A stretch of DNA of 64,000 bases, taken from positions 1-64,000 of the forward strand of contig JAFSNB010000015.1 in the NCBI GenBank assembly GCA_017447625.1. Reading direction: 5' to 3'. The notes under the pieces were generated by a model. It was given only the letters and a program-made list of their open reading frames with translations. It was not told the DNA's origin and did no database searches. How positions within the stretch are numbered: the first letter of the stretch is position 1; each line of letters begins with the position of its first letter. Shown here piece after piece: positions 51,755-62,393 of this stretch. Origin of the DNA: Bacteroidaceae bacterium (GTDB taxonomy: Bacteria > Bacteroidota > Bacteroidia > Bacteroidales > Bacteroidaceae). The position numbers and the translations under genes were made by a program.

Positions 51755-52867
51755 TTATTTTTCTTCTGCTAATTTAATTACTTCTCGAGCTATGACTTCG
51801 GCTGAGTCGCGGAAGGCCATCGCGAGAGCGTTCTCACCGAGGCTGCGATAGGGATTAGTGGGTTCGGTGAGCGTCTTAATGGCAAGTGGAATTAGCTGAT
51901 CCACTGCATCTGCATCCTTGACCATGAGGGCAGCCTGACGATTCACGAGAGCCATAGCGTTGTGTGTCTGATGATCTTCAGCTACGTTGGGTGAAGGAAC
52001 GAGGATGGCAGGCTTGCCCAACAGACAGATCTCGCTGATACTGCTCGCTCCGGCACGACTGATAACCAAGTCAGCGGCACGATAGGCCTCGTCCATGTGG
52101 CTGATGAAGTCCGTGACCTTCAGATTGGGCGGACAACCGCGCTCGGTGAGCGTCTTATGAATCTCCTCGAAATAGTAGCCGCCAGTCTGCCACACGAACT
52201 GCACACGTGTCTCAGCGATATCATCCAAATGACTGAGCACGCTCTCGTTGATGGTTCGTGCACCGAGACTTCCGCCGATAATCAGCACTACTGGACGGAT
52301 GGGATTGAAGCCAATCTTCTCAACAGCCTGAGCATGAGAGAGCGGACATTGGGCCAACTGCTGGCGGACTGGATTGCCCGTAAGCATTATCTTCTCCTTG
52401 GGGAAGAAACGCTCCATTCCTTCGTATGCCACACAAATCTTGCGCGCGTTCTTAGCCAGCAGTTTGTTGGTGACACCGGCATAGGAGTTCTGCTCCTGCA
52501 ATAGAGTGGGAACGCCCATCTTTGCAGCCATATTCAGAGTTGGGCCGCTGGCATAGCCGCCTACGCCCACAGCCACGTCGGGACGGAAGTCCTTGATGAT
52601 GCGGCGTGCCATACGCTGACTCTTCAGTATCTTCCACAGGACTGATATGTTCTTCCAGAGATGCTTGCGGTCAAAACCGGCTATGGGCAATCCCTTGATT
52701 TCGTAACCGGCTGCCGGCACACGCTGCATCTCCATCCGACCTTCGGCTCCTACGAAGAGGATCTCGGCTTCGGGCTGAATGCTTTTGATGGCATTGGCTA
52801 TGCTGAGTGCGGGGAATATGTGACCTCCTGTGCCACCTCCGCTGACTATGACTCTAATGGGCTTCAT
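51755..52867 (-). CDS. murG: Lipid II synthase (GlcNAc transferase)
   Basis: A 370-residue GT28 enzyme that adds GlcNAc to lipid I at the inner face of the membrane. N-terminal RVIVSGGGTGGHIFPALSIA and C-terminal ISRAGASSISEICLLGKPAI with PSPNVAEDHQTHNA are the family motifs. Usual length. Lies between ftsW and murC. Confidence 0.96.
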   Translation of the reverse strand: MKPIRVIVSGGGTGGHIFPALSIANAIKSIQPEAEILFVGAEGRMEMQRVPAAGYEIKGLPIAGFDRKHLWKNISVLWKILKSQRMARRIIKDFRPDVAVGVGGYASGPTLNMAAKMGVPTLLQEQNSYAGVTNKLLAKNARKICVAYEGMERFFPKEKIMLTGNPVRQQLAQCPLSHAQAVEKIGFNPIRPVVLIIGGSLGARTINESVLSHLDDIAETRVQFVWQTGGYYFEEIHKTLTERGCPPNLKVTDFISHMDEAYRAADLVISRAGASSISEICLLGKPAILVPSPNVAEDHQTHNAMALVNRQAALMVKDADAVDQLIPLAIKTLTEPTNPYRSLGENALAMAFRDSAEVIAREVIKLAEEK

Positions 52868-52959
52868 TTCTTAAGTTATTTCTTTTTATATTTTCGTTAT
52901 TACAGTATAACGTGATTTCGTTAATTATGAATTATGCATTCTTAATTATGAATTAATCT

Positions 52960-54159
52960 TCAAGCATTAGCTAACGCTTCCTGCCTCTGTTTGGCTGAAC
53001 GGCTGATGCTTATCATCATTCCGATATATATACAGTTCATCAGGATTGAGGAACCGCCTCGACTGACCAAAGGCAGAGGCTGGCCTGTGACGGGAGCGAT
53101 GCCTACGGCCACGCACATATTCACCATAGCCTGAGTTGCTATGAGCAAGGCGAGCCCCATGATTAGGAACGCGGGGAAGTTCTTCTCGCATTTGGATGCA
53201 ATGCGCGCCGCCCTATATAATAATATAATGTACATGAACATCACGAGGAAGCCTCCTATCAAACCCAGTTCTTCAAGTATGATGGCATAGATGAAGTCTG
53301 AGTAAGCCTGAGGCAGGAAGTCGCGCACGCGGCTGTTGCCTGGTCCGCAACCGATTATGCCGCTGCTGGAGATGGCGATATGCGCCTGAGTAATCTGCGG
53401 ATTAGTGCTGAGATCGTATTCTTTCGGGTCATCGGGCATACCAGAATGATTATTCAGGCGGTGGGCCCAAGTGGGCAGACGATGCATCATTGGCAGTTCG
53501 CTCATCTTCTGTATGGTCTCCTCGGACGACACCTTAATGGTTGTGTATCCGATAGAGCCGCAGACAACAACGATTCCGGCTATTATGCCCAGAGGCTTCC
53601 AAGGTACCTGACCGATTATCATCATCAGCAGGACAACTATAGCTGTGAGGGCGGACGTGGAGAAATTCTCAGGAACAATAAGCAGGCAGATGACGCCGGA
53701 GATGCAGAATATCCACCAGAAGGTATCCATCGTGCCGCGGTTGTTCTTGTCGCGGATGATGCTTAGCAGCCACGCAACAACGACAATCAGCGACCCCTTG
53801 GCCACCTCTGACGGCTGGAAGGATATGCCGAAGATGTTAAACCAACGGTTTGCTCCGTTCACATCACTTCCCATCAACAGGGCTGTGAGCAGCATCACGA
53901 TACTCAACAGCGGGCCAAACAGCACTATACCGCCAAAGAAACGGCAGGGGATGCGATGCACTATCCACGCGACGACCACTCCCAGGATAATAGTCACCAT
54001 GTGACCCATCACGGGCTTCCAGAAGGCACCGCTCTGATAGCTCATATTGCTTGAGGCGGAATAAACCTCGAGGACAGAGACAATGCAAAGCACGAAGAGA
54101 ACCATCCAGAAGATCTTATCGCCTTCGAAGAGAATACCTAAGTTGAGTTTCTTGTTCAT
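52960..54159 (-). CDS. ftsW: Lipid II polymerase FtsW (SEDS family)
   Basis: A 399-residue polytopic membrane protein with about ten hydrophobic helices. SEDS motifs: the ISFQPSEVAKGS segment, the GCGPGNSRVRDFLPQAYSDF loop and GQPLPLVSRGGSSIL near the C-terminus. It polymerises septal glycan with FtsI. Spacer of 92 bases to murG contains simple AT repeats only. Confidence 0.95.
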   Translation of the reverse strand: MNKKLNLGILFEGDKIFWMVLFVLCIVSVLEVYSASSNMSYQSGAFWKPVMGHMVTIILGVVVAWIVHRIPCRFFGGIVLFGPLLSIVMLLTALLMGSDVNGANRWFNIFGISFQPSEVAKGSLIVVVAWLLSIIRDKNNRGTMDTFWWIFCISGVICLLIVPENFSTSALTAIVVLLMMIIGQVPWKPLGIIAGIVVVCGSIGYTTIKVSSEETIQKMSELPMMHRLPTWAHRLNNHSGMPDDPKEYDLSTNPQITQAHIAISSSGIIGCGPGNSRVRDFLPQAYSDFIYAIILEELGLIGGFLVMFMYIILLYRAARIASKCEKNFPAFLIMGLALLIATQAMVNMCVAVGIAPVTGQPLPLVSRGGSSILMNCIYIGMMISISRSAKQRQEALANA

Positions 54160-54173
54160 GAGTCAATGGTTAT

Positions 54174-55505
54174 TTATAGTGCGCGGACAAATTCTTTGAA
54201 CTGTTCGCCGCGATCCTCCATATTCTTGAAGAGGTCGAAGCTGGCGCAGCAGGGGCTGAGCAGTACGGTGTCGCCGGGTTGTGCCATGCGGTAGCACTCG
54301 TTGACACAATCGCGCATAGAGCGCACTTCGGCGGTGGGGATTCCTATCGGGTCGAAGAACTCATGCAGTTTGCGGTTATCCACCCCGAGGAAGACGAGAC
54401 CACGGCATTTCTGGCGCACCAGATCACGGATGGCTTCGTAGTCGTTACCTTTGTCCAAGCCTCCGAGGATGAGGATTACGGGAGTCTTCATGCTATCAAG
54501 TGCGTACCAGCAGGCATCGACATTGGTGGCTTTTGAGTCGTTGACGAAGTGGACGCCGCGCACGTCACAGACTCGTTCCAAGCGGTGCTCCACACCTTTG
54601 AAATCGCTCAGACTCTTACGGATCTGCTCGTTGCTTATGCCGCTCAGGTCGGCTGTTATGCCGGCGGCGAGGCTGTTGTACAGGTTGTGTTTGCCTGTGA
54701 GAGAGAGAGCTTCTTGCTCCATGTTGAACGGTGTGGGCTTCTCGATTACATATTCGCCATCAGCGATATAGCCTATCATTCCTTGTTTTTTCAGTATGCT
54801 GAACGGGCAGAGGCGGCTCTCGATATGGTATTTCTTCAGTTCCTGAGCGATTATAGGGTCGTCGTTCCAGAAGACGAAGGCATCGTCCTTTGTCTGGTTG
54901 CGGATTATGCGCATCTTCGAATCCGTGTAGTTCTGCATCTTGAAGTCGTAGCGATCAAGATGGTCTGGCGTGATATTGAGCAACACGGCGATGTTGGCGC
55001 GGAAATCGTACATATTGTCAAGCTGAAAACTGGAAAGCTCGATGACATAGATTGCATGAGGATCTTCGGCTACCTGTAAGGCAAGTGAATTGCCGATGTT
55101 ACCAGCGAGCCCCACGTCATAGCCTGCATTCTTGAAGATATGGTAGATGAGGCTCGTGGTTGTGGTCTTGCCGTTTGAGCCGGTGATGCACACCATCTTG
55201 GAGTTGGTATAGCGTCCTGCGAATTCAATCTCGCTAATGATGGGGATGCCTGCGGCCCGTACCTTCTGAATCATTGGAGCCTTGTCAGGAATACCAGGAC
55301 TCTTGATAATTTCCTTGGCATTCAGGATAAGATTTTCGGTGTGCTGTCCCTCTTCCCAAGGAATCTGACGCTCATCGAGCATCTGCTTATAGTGGGGCTT
55401 TATCTTGCCCATGTCGGAGACGAAGACTTCGAAGCCTTTCTTCTTAGCCAACACAGCTGCACCCACGCCGCTTTCGGCTGCTCCCAATATGACGATTCTG
55501 TCCAT
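54174..55505 (-). CDS. murD: UDP-MurNAc-L-Ala-D-glutamate ligase
   Basis: A 443-residue Mur ligase adding D-Glu. N-terminus RIVILGAAESGVGAAVLAKK, ATP loop ITGSNGKTTTTSLI, NITPDHLDRY, FVNDSKATNVDA and LLSPCCASFDLFKNMEDRG match MurD. Fourteen bases upstream of ftsW. Confidence 0.95.
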   Translation of the reverse strand: MDRIVILGAAESGVGAAVLAKKKGFEVFVSDMGKIKPHYKQMLDERQIPWEEGQHTENLILNAKEIIKSPGIPDKAPMIQKVRAAGIPIISEIEFAGRYTNSKMVCITGSNGKTTTTSLIYHIFKNAGYDVGLAGNIGNSLALQVAEDPHAIYVIELSSFQLDNMYDFRANIAVLLNITPDHLDRYDFKMQNYTDSKMRIIRNQTKDDAFVFWNDDPIIAQELKKYHIESRLCPFSILKKQGMIGYIADGEYVIEKPTPFNMEQEALSLTGKHNLYNSLAAGITADLSGISNEQIRKSLSDFKGVEHRLERVCDVRGVHFVNDSKATNVDACWYALDSMKTPVILILGGLDKGNDYEAIRDLVRQKCRGLVFLGVDNRKLHEFFDPIGIPTAEVRSMRDCVNECYRMAQPGDTVLLSPCCASFDLFKNMEDRGEQFKEFVRAL

Positions 55506-55507
55506 GA

Positions 55508-56770
55508 TTATCTTATCTTTAGGGTTACGATGGCCAAAGCAGCCATCATGATTGTTACTATCCAGAAGCGAACGGTGATCTTACTCTCTAACCAGCAGCC
55601 GCGAGGCCAATTGAGGAACACACGGAAGTCAGCTGGCAACTGACCCGGCTTAACACGGAAGGTGTCGTGAAGCGGAGCACGCTTAAACACACGCAGTTTC
55701 TTGCCGCGCTTGTTTCCGAATTTTGCAACCTCTGTCTGCAAAATAACGCTTATACTCTCCATGAGGAAGACGAAGCAGATGATTGGGATAAGCAGTTCCT
55801 TGTGTATGATTATGGCCGTCACAGCCAAGACACCGCCAATGGCCAAACTGCCCGTGTCCCCCATAAATATCTGAGCGGGATAGGCGTTGTACCAAAGGAA
55901 ACCGATGAGAGCACCGACGAAGGCAAGAAGGAATATAACCAGTTCCTCAGAACCTGGCACGAACATGATGTTCAGGTAGGCGGCCATATTGATGTGCGAA
56001 CTCACGTATGCCAACACACCGAGCGCCAGAGCCATTATTGCCGAGTTGCCCGCACAAAGGCCATCCATTCCGTCGTTTAGGTTTGCACCGTTGGAGACTG
56101 CCATCACAACGAATGTGGTGACGACGACGAAGAATATCCATCCAGCGGCACGCTTGTATTTGCCGAAGAAAGCCATAGCCTCGGTATAACTGAGGTTATT
56201 GTTCTTAACGAATGGGATAGTGGTGAGGGTGGATTTCACAGGCTCGCTCTTATGTACCACCTCTACTCCATTCTTCTGATCCATAGTTATATTCTCGCGA
56301 ATCACGGCATCGGGACTAAGCCACAGTGTGAGGCCAACACCCAAACCGAGCAACGCCTGACCGGCGAGTTTGAAGATAGGACGCATTCCGTCCTTGCTGC
56401 GCTTCATTTTCAGATAATCATCGATGAAACCGAGCAAACCGAACCATACGATGGTTACAAGCATTATGAGCATATAGATGTTGCGCAGACGACCGAAGAG
56501 GAGACTGGGAACGACAGTGGCAACTATAATGATCACACCGCCCATAGTTGGCACACCAACCTTATCTACTCCAAACGGGTCGATACTCGGATCGCGCTGT
56601 TCCTCGACTGCATTGCGTTTCCGCATGTATTTGATGAACCACTCACCAAACCAAGCGGAAATAATGAGCGAGAGGACCAGCGTCAGCAATGCACGGAAGC
56701 TGATGTATGTCCACAGATGGGAACCTGAAATTCCAAACTGACTGAGATATCGGAAGAAATAGTATAGCAT
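55508..56770 (-). CDS. mraY: Phospho-MurNAc-pentapeptide transferase
   Basis: A 420-residue polytopic enzyme making lipid I from UDP-MurNAc-pentapeptide and undecaprenyl phosphate. Motifs: PTMGGVIIIVAT, FIDDYLK, NDGMDGLCAGNSAIM, FMGDTGSLAIGG and the cytoplasmic loop RAPLHDTF. About ten transmembrane helices. It is longer than the roughly 360 residues of E. coli MraY because of an insertion around residues 165-200 (KSEPVKSTLTTIPFVKNNN), which is usual in Bacteroidetes as far as I know. Confidence 0.95.
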   Translation of the reverse strand: MLYYFFRYLSQFGISGSHLWTYISFRALLTLVLSLIISAWFGEWFIKYMRKRNAVEEQRDPSIDPFGVDKVGVPTMGGVIIIVATVVPSLLFGRLRNIYMLIMLVTIVWFGLLGFIDDYLKMKRSKDGMRPIFKLAGQALLGLGVGLTLWLSPDAVIRENITMDQKNGVEVVHKSEPVKSTLTTIPFVKNNNLSYTEAMAFFGKYKRAAGWIFFVVVTTFVVMAVSNGANLNDGMDGLCAGNSAIMALALGVLAYVSSHINMAAYLNIMFVPGSEELVIFLLAFVGALIGFLWYNAYPAQIFMGDTGSLAIGGVLAVTAIIIHKELLIPIICFVFLMESISVILQTEVAKFGNKRGKKLRVFKRAPLHDTFRVKPGQLPADFRVFLNWPRGCWLESKITVRFWIVTIMMAALAIVTLKIR

Positions 56771-56889
56771 TTATTTAGTTTAAAGTTTAATGTTTAAAGT
56801 TTAATGTAATTAGTTTCAGGTTTCAAGTTCAACGCGCAGCCCAATTTTGCATTATGACGTACTGATGAGCGAAGTCGAATAATTATGCA

Positions 56890-58347
56890 TTATGAATTGT
56901 TTCCAAACGCTTCGCGCACTACCTCATGGTCATCGAAATGATGCTTCACGCCCTTTATTTCCTGGTAATCCTCATGTCCTTTGCCAGCAATCAGAATTAC
57001 ATCACCAGGCTGAGCCAGCATAGTGGCAGTGCGGATAGCCTCGCGGCGGTCGGCGATGGAGATCACCTTCTTCATATCTTCGGGTGTGAGGCCTGCCAGC
57101 ATATCGTTGATTATATCCTGCGGCTCCTCGAAGCGGGGGTTATCGCTGGTTATGATAACGCGGTCGGAAGCACGCACGGCGCTCTGTGCCATCAGCGGGC
57201 GCTTGCCCTTGTCACGATTACCGCCAGCGCCGCATACGGTGATGCATTGTCCGCGATGCTTCAGAATCTCGTTTATTGTGGCCAGAACATTGTCCAGTGC
57301 ATCGGGCGTGTGGGCATAATCCACAATTGCGGTAACACCGTTGTTGGAGCGTATAGTCTCAAAGCGCCCGTTCACGGGATGCAGGGTGCTGAGTTGCAGC
57401 AGCACATCCTCCTGCTTACGACCAAGGCAGACTGCGGCTCCGAAGACAGCCAGCAGGTTGCTCACGTTGAAATGTCCGATGAACTGCACGTTCAGCTCGC
57501 TTCCATTCATTTCAATCTGCATACCGTCAAAGCCCTCTTCAAGGATGCGTGCATGGAAGTCGGCCACCGTGCGCTGCGAATAGGTATATACCTTTGCCTG
57601 TGTATTCTGCACCATTACGGAGCCGTTCTTGTCATCAGCGTTGATTACGGCGAAAGCATCCTTGCCAAGACTGTCGAAGAAGGCTTTCTTCGCGTCGCGA
57701 TAGTTCTCGAAAGTCTTATGATAGTCAAGATGGTCACGTGTGAGGTTGGTGAAGATGCCGCCACGGAACTTCAGACCGCCGATACGATGCTGAACGACGC
57801 TGTGGCTGCTAACTTCCATGAAAGCGTACTTGCAGCCCTCGTCTGCCATTCGGCCGAGCAGTCGGTTCAGAGTTATGGGGTCAGGCGTAGTGTGCGAAGT
57901 GGGTAACGCCTCGCCATCGATGTAGTTGCATACGGTAGAAACCAAACCGCATTTGTAACCCATTTGGCGGAACATGGTGTAGAGCAGGGTGGCGATAGTG
58001 GTCTTGCCGTTTGTGCCGGTGACTCCGATGAGATCCAGCTTCTCCGTAGGATTACCGAAGAAAGCTGTAGCCGCAGGACTTGAGGCAGCCTCTGAGTTCT
58101 CAACCTGTACGAAGGTGACTCCTTCGGGGCACTCGTCTGGCAGCTGCTCGCAGATCACGGCGGCTGCTCCGGACTCAACAGCTCCTGGAATAAATTTATG
58201 TCCGTCAGTCACAGTGCCACGAACTGCTATGAACAGCGTCCCCGGGGCAACCTGACGAGAGTCTATCTGTACGTCCTTGATATCCACATCAGCGTTTCCT
58301 ACCACGCTGATTGTCTTAATGTTCTTGATGATTTCTGACAATTTCAT
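56890..58347 (-). CDS. murE: UDP-MurNAc-L-Ala-D-Glu-meso-DAP ligase
   Basis: A 485-residue Mur ligase. N-terminal substrate domain [20 protein letters not shown] loop [25 protein letters not shown], and the amino-acid specificity motif DNPRFE. The DNPR sequence indicates meso-diaminopimelate rather than lysine as substrate, as in Gram-negatives. The carbamylated lysine region ([10 protein letters not shown]) is present. The 119-base spacer to mraY has simple TTTAAAGT repeats only. Confidence 0.95.
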   Translation of the reverse strand: MKLSEIIKNIKTISVVGNADVDIKDVQIDSRQVAPGTLFIAVRGTVTDGHKFIPGAVESGAAAVICEQLPDECPEGVTFVQVENSEAASSPAATAFFGNPTEKLDLIGVTGTNGKTTIATLLYTMFRQMGYKCGLVSTVCNYIDGEALPTSHTTPDPITLNRLLGRMADEGCKYAFMEVSSHSVVQHRIGGLKFRGGIFTNLTRDHLDYHKTFENYRDAKKAFFDSLGKDAFAVINADDKNGSVMVQNTQAKVYTYSQRTVADFHARILEEGFDGMQIEMNGSELNVQFIGHFNVSNLLAVFGAAVCLGRKQEDVLLQLSTLHPVNGRFETIRSNNGVTAIVDYAHTPDALDNVLATINEILKHRGQCITVCGAGGNRDKGKRPLMAQSAVRASDRVIITSDNPRFEEPQDIINDMLAGLTPEDMKKVISIADRREAIRTATMLAQPGDVILIAGKGHEDYQEIKGVKHHFDDHEVVREAFGNNS

Positions 58348-58418
58348 ATCGCTTCTACTCCTTTATATATTTTAATGTGTAATATCACTTTAACTTTTTA
58401 ACCTTTTAACTGTTTAAC

Positions 58419-60503
58419 TTAATTTGCCTTAGCGGTGGCTTTCAGCGTCAGCGTGACAACCTGGCCGTGCTTTACCTTGCTGTCTGCCTTTATGTCTTGA
58501 CTGCTTACGAGGCCGCTACCAAGAATCTTTGCGCGGAGGCCGAGCTGCTCCACTAGGCTCACGGCATCGCGGGCACCAAGACCTTGCAAGTCGGGCATTA
58601 CGCCTTCGGTAAGTTGTGGCAACTCGGGAGCTGAGGGCGCTGTGAGCACCGATGTACTGTCAGCAGCCTCTTCCGCCTCACGGAAGACGCCCTTGGCCAT
58701 CACCGTCTGGGCAATCTCACTGAATACGGGACCGCACTGGCCGCCACCGCTGGCAGGCAGGCCGCTCTTCTTGATACAAACGATGCAGCTGTATTTCGGA
58801 GCCTCGCTGGGATAGAAGCCGCAGAAGCTCACCATATAACGGGCTGTGCCGTTGTGATAGGAGCCGTGCTCATCGGCCACCTGTGCCGTACCAGTCTTGC
58901 CACACACCTTGAACTGCTTACAACCAGCCTTGCGTCCGAGGCCTTTCGGGTGGTTCACTACCATCTCCAGGATGGTGCGTATGTCCTTCAGCGTATGTGG
59001 AGAGCAGATGCGCTCTTTGATTACCTCCACGGGGAACTCTTTCACCGTCTGCCCTTCTTTCTGGATTTCGCGCACGAAACGCGGTTTGACCATACGTCCG
59101 TTATTAGCTATGGCGTTGTAGAAAGTCAGAGTGTATATGGGCGGAATCTGTGTCTCATAGCCGATGCTCATCCAAGGCAGGGCTGTCTTACTCCAGTTCG
59201 AGCCGTCGGGTTTCGGACGGCGCACATTCGGTTTGCCTGCTCCGGGGAAGGGCAGCTCGAACGGAACCCCAACGCCCTCACGGTAGAGGCCATCGACATA
59301 CTTCTCCGGGTTCTGACGATAGTGGTCGTCGATTATTCGGCTCACGCCCACGTTGCTCGAGTACATCAGCACCTCGGGTATAGAGATGCGTCCGTAGCCG
59401 CCGCGGCGCCAGTTGTGGTCCTTCATATTGCGTCCGTGCATCATCCATTGTCCGTTGCCCGTCTCGATATAGTCGTCCATCTTGATGACTCCGTCCTCAA
59501 GAGCCACCATCATCGAAGCGGTCTTGAAGGTCGAACCGGGTTCCCAGAGGTCGGTGATGGCGTTGTTCTTCACTTCGGCATAGCGTCCGTCTGGCATACG
59601 CGTCATATTCACTATGGCCTTGACATCGCCAGTGGCCACTTCCATAAGCACGACCACGCCAATCTCACCGTTTATCTCTTTCAACTTCTTCACGATGGCC
59701 TTTTCCGCAGCGTCTTGCATTCCGACATCTATCGTGGTGATAAGGTCAAGTCCATCTACCGGCTCGAGATCAGTCTTGTCCATCCAGTATGAGCGCACTT
59801 TCTCGCGGTGGTACTTACCATTCGTGCCGCGCAGTATTGAGTCGTATGCCAGTTCGATTCCGTTCTTGGCGGAGTCGGAGGTGGACATTAGCGAACCGAG
59901 CGTGCGTTTGGCCATATTCCCGTATGGTTTCTGGCGCTGGGGAATCTCGTCCCCATAGAAGCCCGACTTCATACGTCCGTAGCGTACGTAGGGCAGTTTA
60001 AGGAATTCGCGGTATTTTATGTACGATACGTTGTTTGCCAAAGTGATGGTACGGCGTATGCCCTTCTGTCCGGCTTCTATGCGCTTGCCGTTTATGCGTG
60101 CCTGCTCAAGCTGCTTGCGGAAATCAGCCGCCGTGCGGTTGGGGAAGAGCTTGCTCAAACCGATGCAGAGACTATCAGCCTCTTTCACAAATGTGGTGTC
60201 GCGCCACACGCGCAGTTTCCTTTCGGCCACGCTATCTTTGCGGTCGATTACTGCGAAGTCGGCACAAATGGTGTAGATAGGCATCGAACCGACCATGAGC
60301 TGTCCGTCTGCCGAATAGATATTGCCGCGTGCTGCCGGAATGTCGCGCTGCTCGGCAGCCATGCGTTCGCGCACAGTCTCCCAGTAGCCCGAGCGGAAAT
60401 ACATCTCGTACCCGGCCTTGCCCACTATGGCAGCTCCCACCGTAGCCAGAATGATGATAATGGCTGAATAGCGCGGTATCGTTCTTTTCTTGTCGAAATT
60501 CAT
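58419..60503 (-). CDS. ftsI: Septal transpeptidase FtsI (PBP3) with C-terminal PASTA domain
   Basis: A 694-residue class B penicillin-binding protein: transmembrane helix near residues 12-35, dimerisation domain, and transpeptidase with EPGSTFKTASM (active-site Ser), YSSNVGV (SxN) and CGKTGTAQ (KTG). The last about 65 residues (MPDLQGLGARDAVSLVEQLG) form one PASTA domain, a common feature of Bacteroidetes FtsI. It cross-links septal peptidoglycan with FtsW. Between ftsL and murE. Confidence 0.95.
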   Translation of the reverse strand: MNFDKKRTIPRYSAIIIILATVGAAIVGKAGYEMYFRSGYWETVRERMAAEQRDIPAARGNIYSADGQLMVGSMPIYTICADFAVIDRKDSVAERKLRVWRDTTFVKEADSLCIGLSKLFPNRTAADFRKQLEQARINGKRIEAGQKGIRRTITLANNVSYIKYREFLKLPYVRYGRMKSGFYGDEIPQRQKPYGNMAKRTLGSLMSTSDSAKNGIELAYDSILRGTNGKYHREKVRSYWMDKTDLEPVDGLDLITTIDVGMQDAAEKAIVKKLKEINGEIGVVVLMEVATGDVKAIVNMTRMPDGRYAEVKNNAITDLWEPGSTFKTASMMVALEDGVIKMDDYIETGNGQWMMHGRNMKDHNWRRGGYGRISIPEVLMYSSNVGVSRIIDDHYRQNPEKYVDGLYREGVGVPFELPFPGAGKPNVRRPKPDGSNWSKTALPWMSIGYETQIPPIYTLTFYNAIANNGRMVKPRFVREIQKEGQTVKEFPVEVIKERICSPHTLKDIRTILEMVVNHPKGLGRKAGCKQFKVCGKTGTAQVADEHGSYHNGTARYMVSFCGFYPSEAPKYSCIVCIKKSGLPASGGGQCGPVFSEIAQTVMAKGVFREAEEAADSTSVLTAPSAPELPQLTEGVMPDLQGLGARDAVSLVEQLGLRAKILGSGLVSSQDIKADSKVKHGQVVTLTLKATAKAN

Positions 60504-60547
60504 ATATATTGGTCCTCCTTTTACATTTAACTGTTAATTCTTCGCTT

Positions 60548-61102
60548 TTACTTCTTAATGATAAAAGGCGGTTCCTTGGATATCGTCAAAGTCGTGTCGC
60601 CATAGAGACGCAGCTTTTGCTCCAACACACTCTGGCGGCTCTGTTGCGTCAGTTCGCTGTAGCGTGTGAGAGCGAAATTCTTTCTCTCCACCAGTTCCTT
60701 GCGTAAGTTCTCTTCATGGATGATTTCCTGCTGTGCCATGTATCGGTTTGAAATATATACGATGCCTAAGACCACGAGCAGCAAGATAAACCAGATCTCG
60801 CGGCGGATGAAAGTTCCAAGCAGGAATTCTCCGCCCAGGATTTCGCGCACAGTCACCTGGGGCAGGTCTTCCGATTGGAAAAACCTTCCCCAGATGCCTT
60901 TGCTTTTCGTCTGCTCGCTGTCATCTACAACTGCATCAGGAACAGCGTCGGCTGTTTCCGTGTCATCATCGGCATCCGGCACAGCATCGGCAATGACTGC
61001 CGTTGGGACGTCCTTTTCCTCGTCCACAGCAGCAGGCTCATCACCTTCCCCCCAAGTCACCTCGAGTGGGATGTCGGGTGTTTTGCTCTTCTCCTTTTTC
61101 AT
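60548..61102 (-). CDS. ftsL: FtsL-like divisome protein with acidic N-terminal extension
   Basis: A 184-residue bitopic protein. The first about 70 residues are disordered and highly acidic with an imperfect repeat (AVPDADDDTETADAVPDAV), then a conserved KGIWGRFF segment, one transmembrane helix near 105-122 (IWFILLLVVLGIVYI) and a periplasmic coiled coil of about 50 residues. This matches the FtsL-like proteins that precede ftsI in Bacteroidetes; E. coli FtsL lacks the long cytoplasmic part. Identification rests on position and topology. Confidence 0.8.
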   Translation of the reverse strand: MKKEKSKTPDIPLEVTWGEGDEPAAVDEEKDVPTAVIADAVPDADDDTETADAVPDAVVDDSEQTKSKGIWGRFFQSEDLPQVTVREILGGEFLLGTFIRREIWFILLLVVLGIVYISNRYMAQQEIIHEENLRKELVERKNFALTRYSELTQQSRQSVLEQKLRLYGDTTLTISKEPPFIIKK

Positions 61103-61165
61103 ATATCGCTTCTACTCCTTGTAAAATTATTGCTCGTTGCTCTTTTGTGTGTTTTTCTCTACCCC

Positions 61166-62095
61166 TTATTCTTCTGCTTTCATTGCTATTCGCAGCTTCG
61201 CGCTGCGGCTTCTCGGATTCGCCTCCTGCTCTTCGGCAGAGGGTGTTATGGGTTTCCCTATCGGTATAAGCGGCGCATTGGTGCGTCCGTAGAAATCGTG
61301 CTCCACATTTCCTTCCAGATTACCAGCCCGCATCAGGTTCTTCACTATACGGTCCTCGATGGAGTGGTACGAGAGAACTACCAGTCGTCCGCCCGGAGCC
61401 AGCAGCCCTATTGCCGCCATCAGCATCTCCTGCAGGGCATCCATCTCGTGGTTGACTTCGATTCGCAGTGCCTGAAACACCTTTGTCAGTTCCTTCCGCT
61501 CGTGTTCTCTGACACATAGGGGGGAGAGGATGTCAGCCAACTGGCCTGTGGTCTTTATCTCGGCCTTAGCCCGCTCTCTCACTATGGCGTCCGCGAGCCG
61601 GTTTGCCTGACGCAGTTCACCATAGAATCTGAATATGCGGGTCAGAGTAGTGGCATCTGCCGTGTTCACCAAATCTGCCGCCGTCTGTCCGCCCTGCTGG
61701 TTCATTCGCATGTCCAAGGGCGCATTGAAGCGAAAACTGAAGCCGCGGCCCTCGGTGTCGAAATGGTGGCTGGAAACACCCAGATCTGCCATCAGGCCGT
61801 CTATCTGCCCTACTCCGTAATAGCGCATCCAGTTGCGCAGGTAGCGGAAGTTGCTTCTCACGAACGTGAACTGCTCCTTATGCTCTTTGAACGTCTCCGC
61901 CTGAGCGTTTTCCAATGCATCGGCATCCTGATCAAAGGAATAGAGATGCCCGCCCTCCGAGAGGCGCTCCAGAATGGCCGCACTGTGGCCTCCTCCGCCA
62001 AAAGTTACATCCACATAAACTCCGTCTGAACGTGTCAAAATGCCCGCCACTGCTGGCTCTAAGAGAACTGGGATATGGTAAGGACCTACTTTCAT
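61166..62095 (-). CDS. rsmH: 16S rRNA (cytosine1402-N4)-methyltransferase
   Basis: A 309-residue SAM-dependent methyltransferase (MraW). Motifs: HIPVLLEPAVAGI, VDVTFGGGGHSAAIL (SAM site), DGLMADLGVSSHHFD, and SYHSIEDRIVKN. First visible gene of the dcw row; mraZ, which usually comes before it, is not present upstream, where about 300 bases separate it from a divergent gene. Confidence 0.95.
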   Translation of the reverse strand: MKVGPYHIPVLLEPAVAGILTRSDGVYVDVTFGGGGHSAAILERLSEGGHLYSFDQDADALENAQAETFKEHKEQFTFVRSNFRYLRNWMRYYGVGQIDGLMADLGVSSHHFDTEGRGFSFRFNAPLDMRMNQQGGQTAADLVNTADATTLTRIFRFYGELRQANRLADAIVRERAKAEIKTTGQLADILSPLCVREHERKELTKVFQALRIEVNHEMDALQEMLMAAIGLLAPGGRLVVLSYHSIEDRIVKNLMRAGNLEGNVEHDFYGRTNAPLIPIGKPITPSAEEQEANPRSRSAKLRIAMKAEE

Positions 62096-62303
62096 GGCGC
62101 GAAATTAAGAAAAAAATATTAATTATGTGCAAACTTTTTCGTATTAAATATTCTTAAAAAAGATAATACGTTAATATATAGTGATTTAGCTTCTTAGCGT
62201 AAATGTTTAACTTAAATGGGCTAATCATCAGCACTTATTTTTATGATAGTTATCAATTTATATCATCATTTATGGGCAAAAATGATAAAAGAAGGTGGAA
62301 AAA

Positions 62304-62335
62304 TTTGGTAGTAAGAGCAAAAACATATACATTTG
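62304..62335 (+). promoter_or_regulatory. Promoter of the small secreted protein gene
   Basis: -33 TTTG (62304-62307), 20-base spacer, -7 TACATTTG (62328-62335). An exact consensus match 58 bases upstream of the ATG at 62394. The rest of the 298-base rsmH spacer is AT-rich with nothing else that I can support. Confidence 0.75.
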
Positions 62336-62393
62336 CACCCAATAAAGCAATCAAAAGGTCAAACTGACTTACAAATTGACATTTTTATCATCA

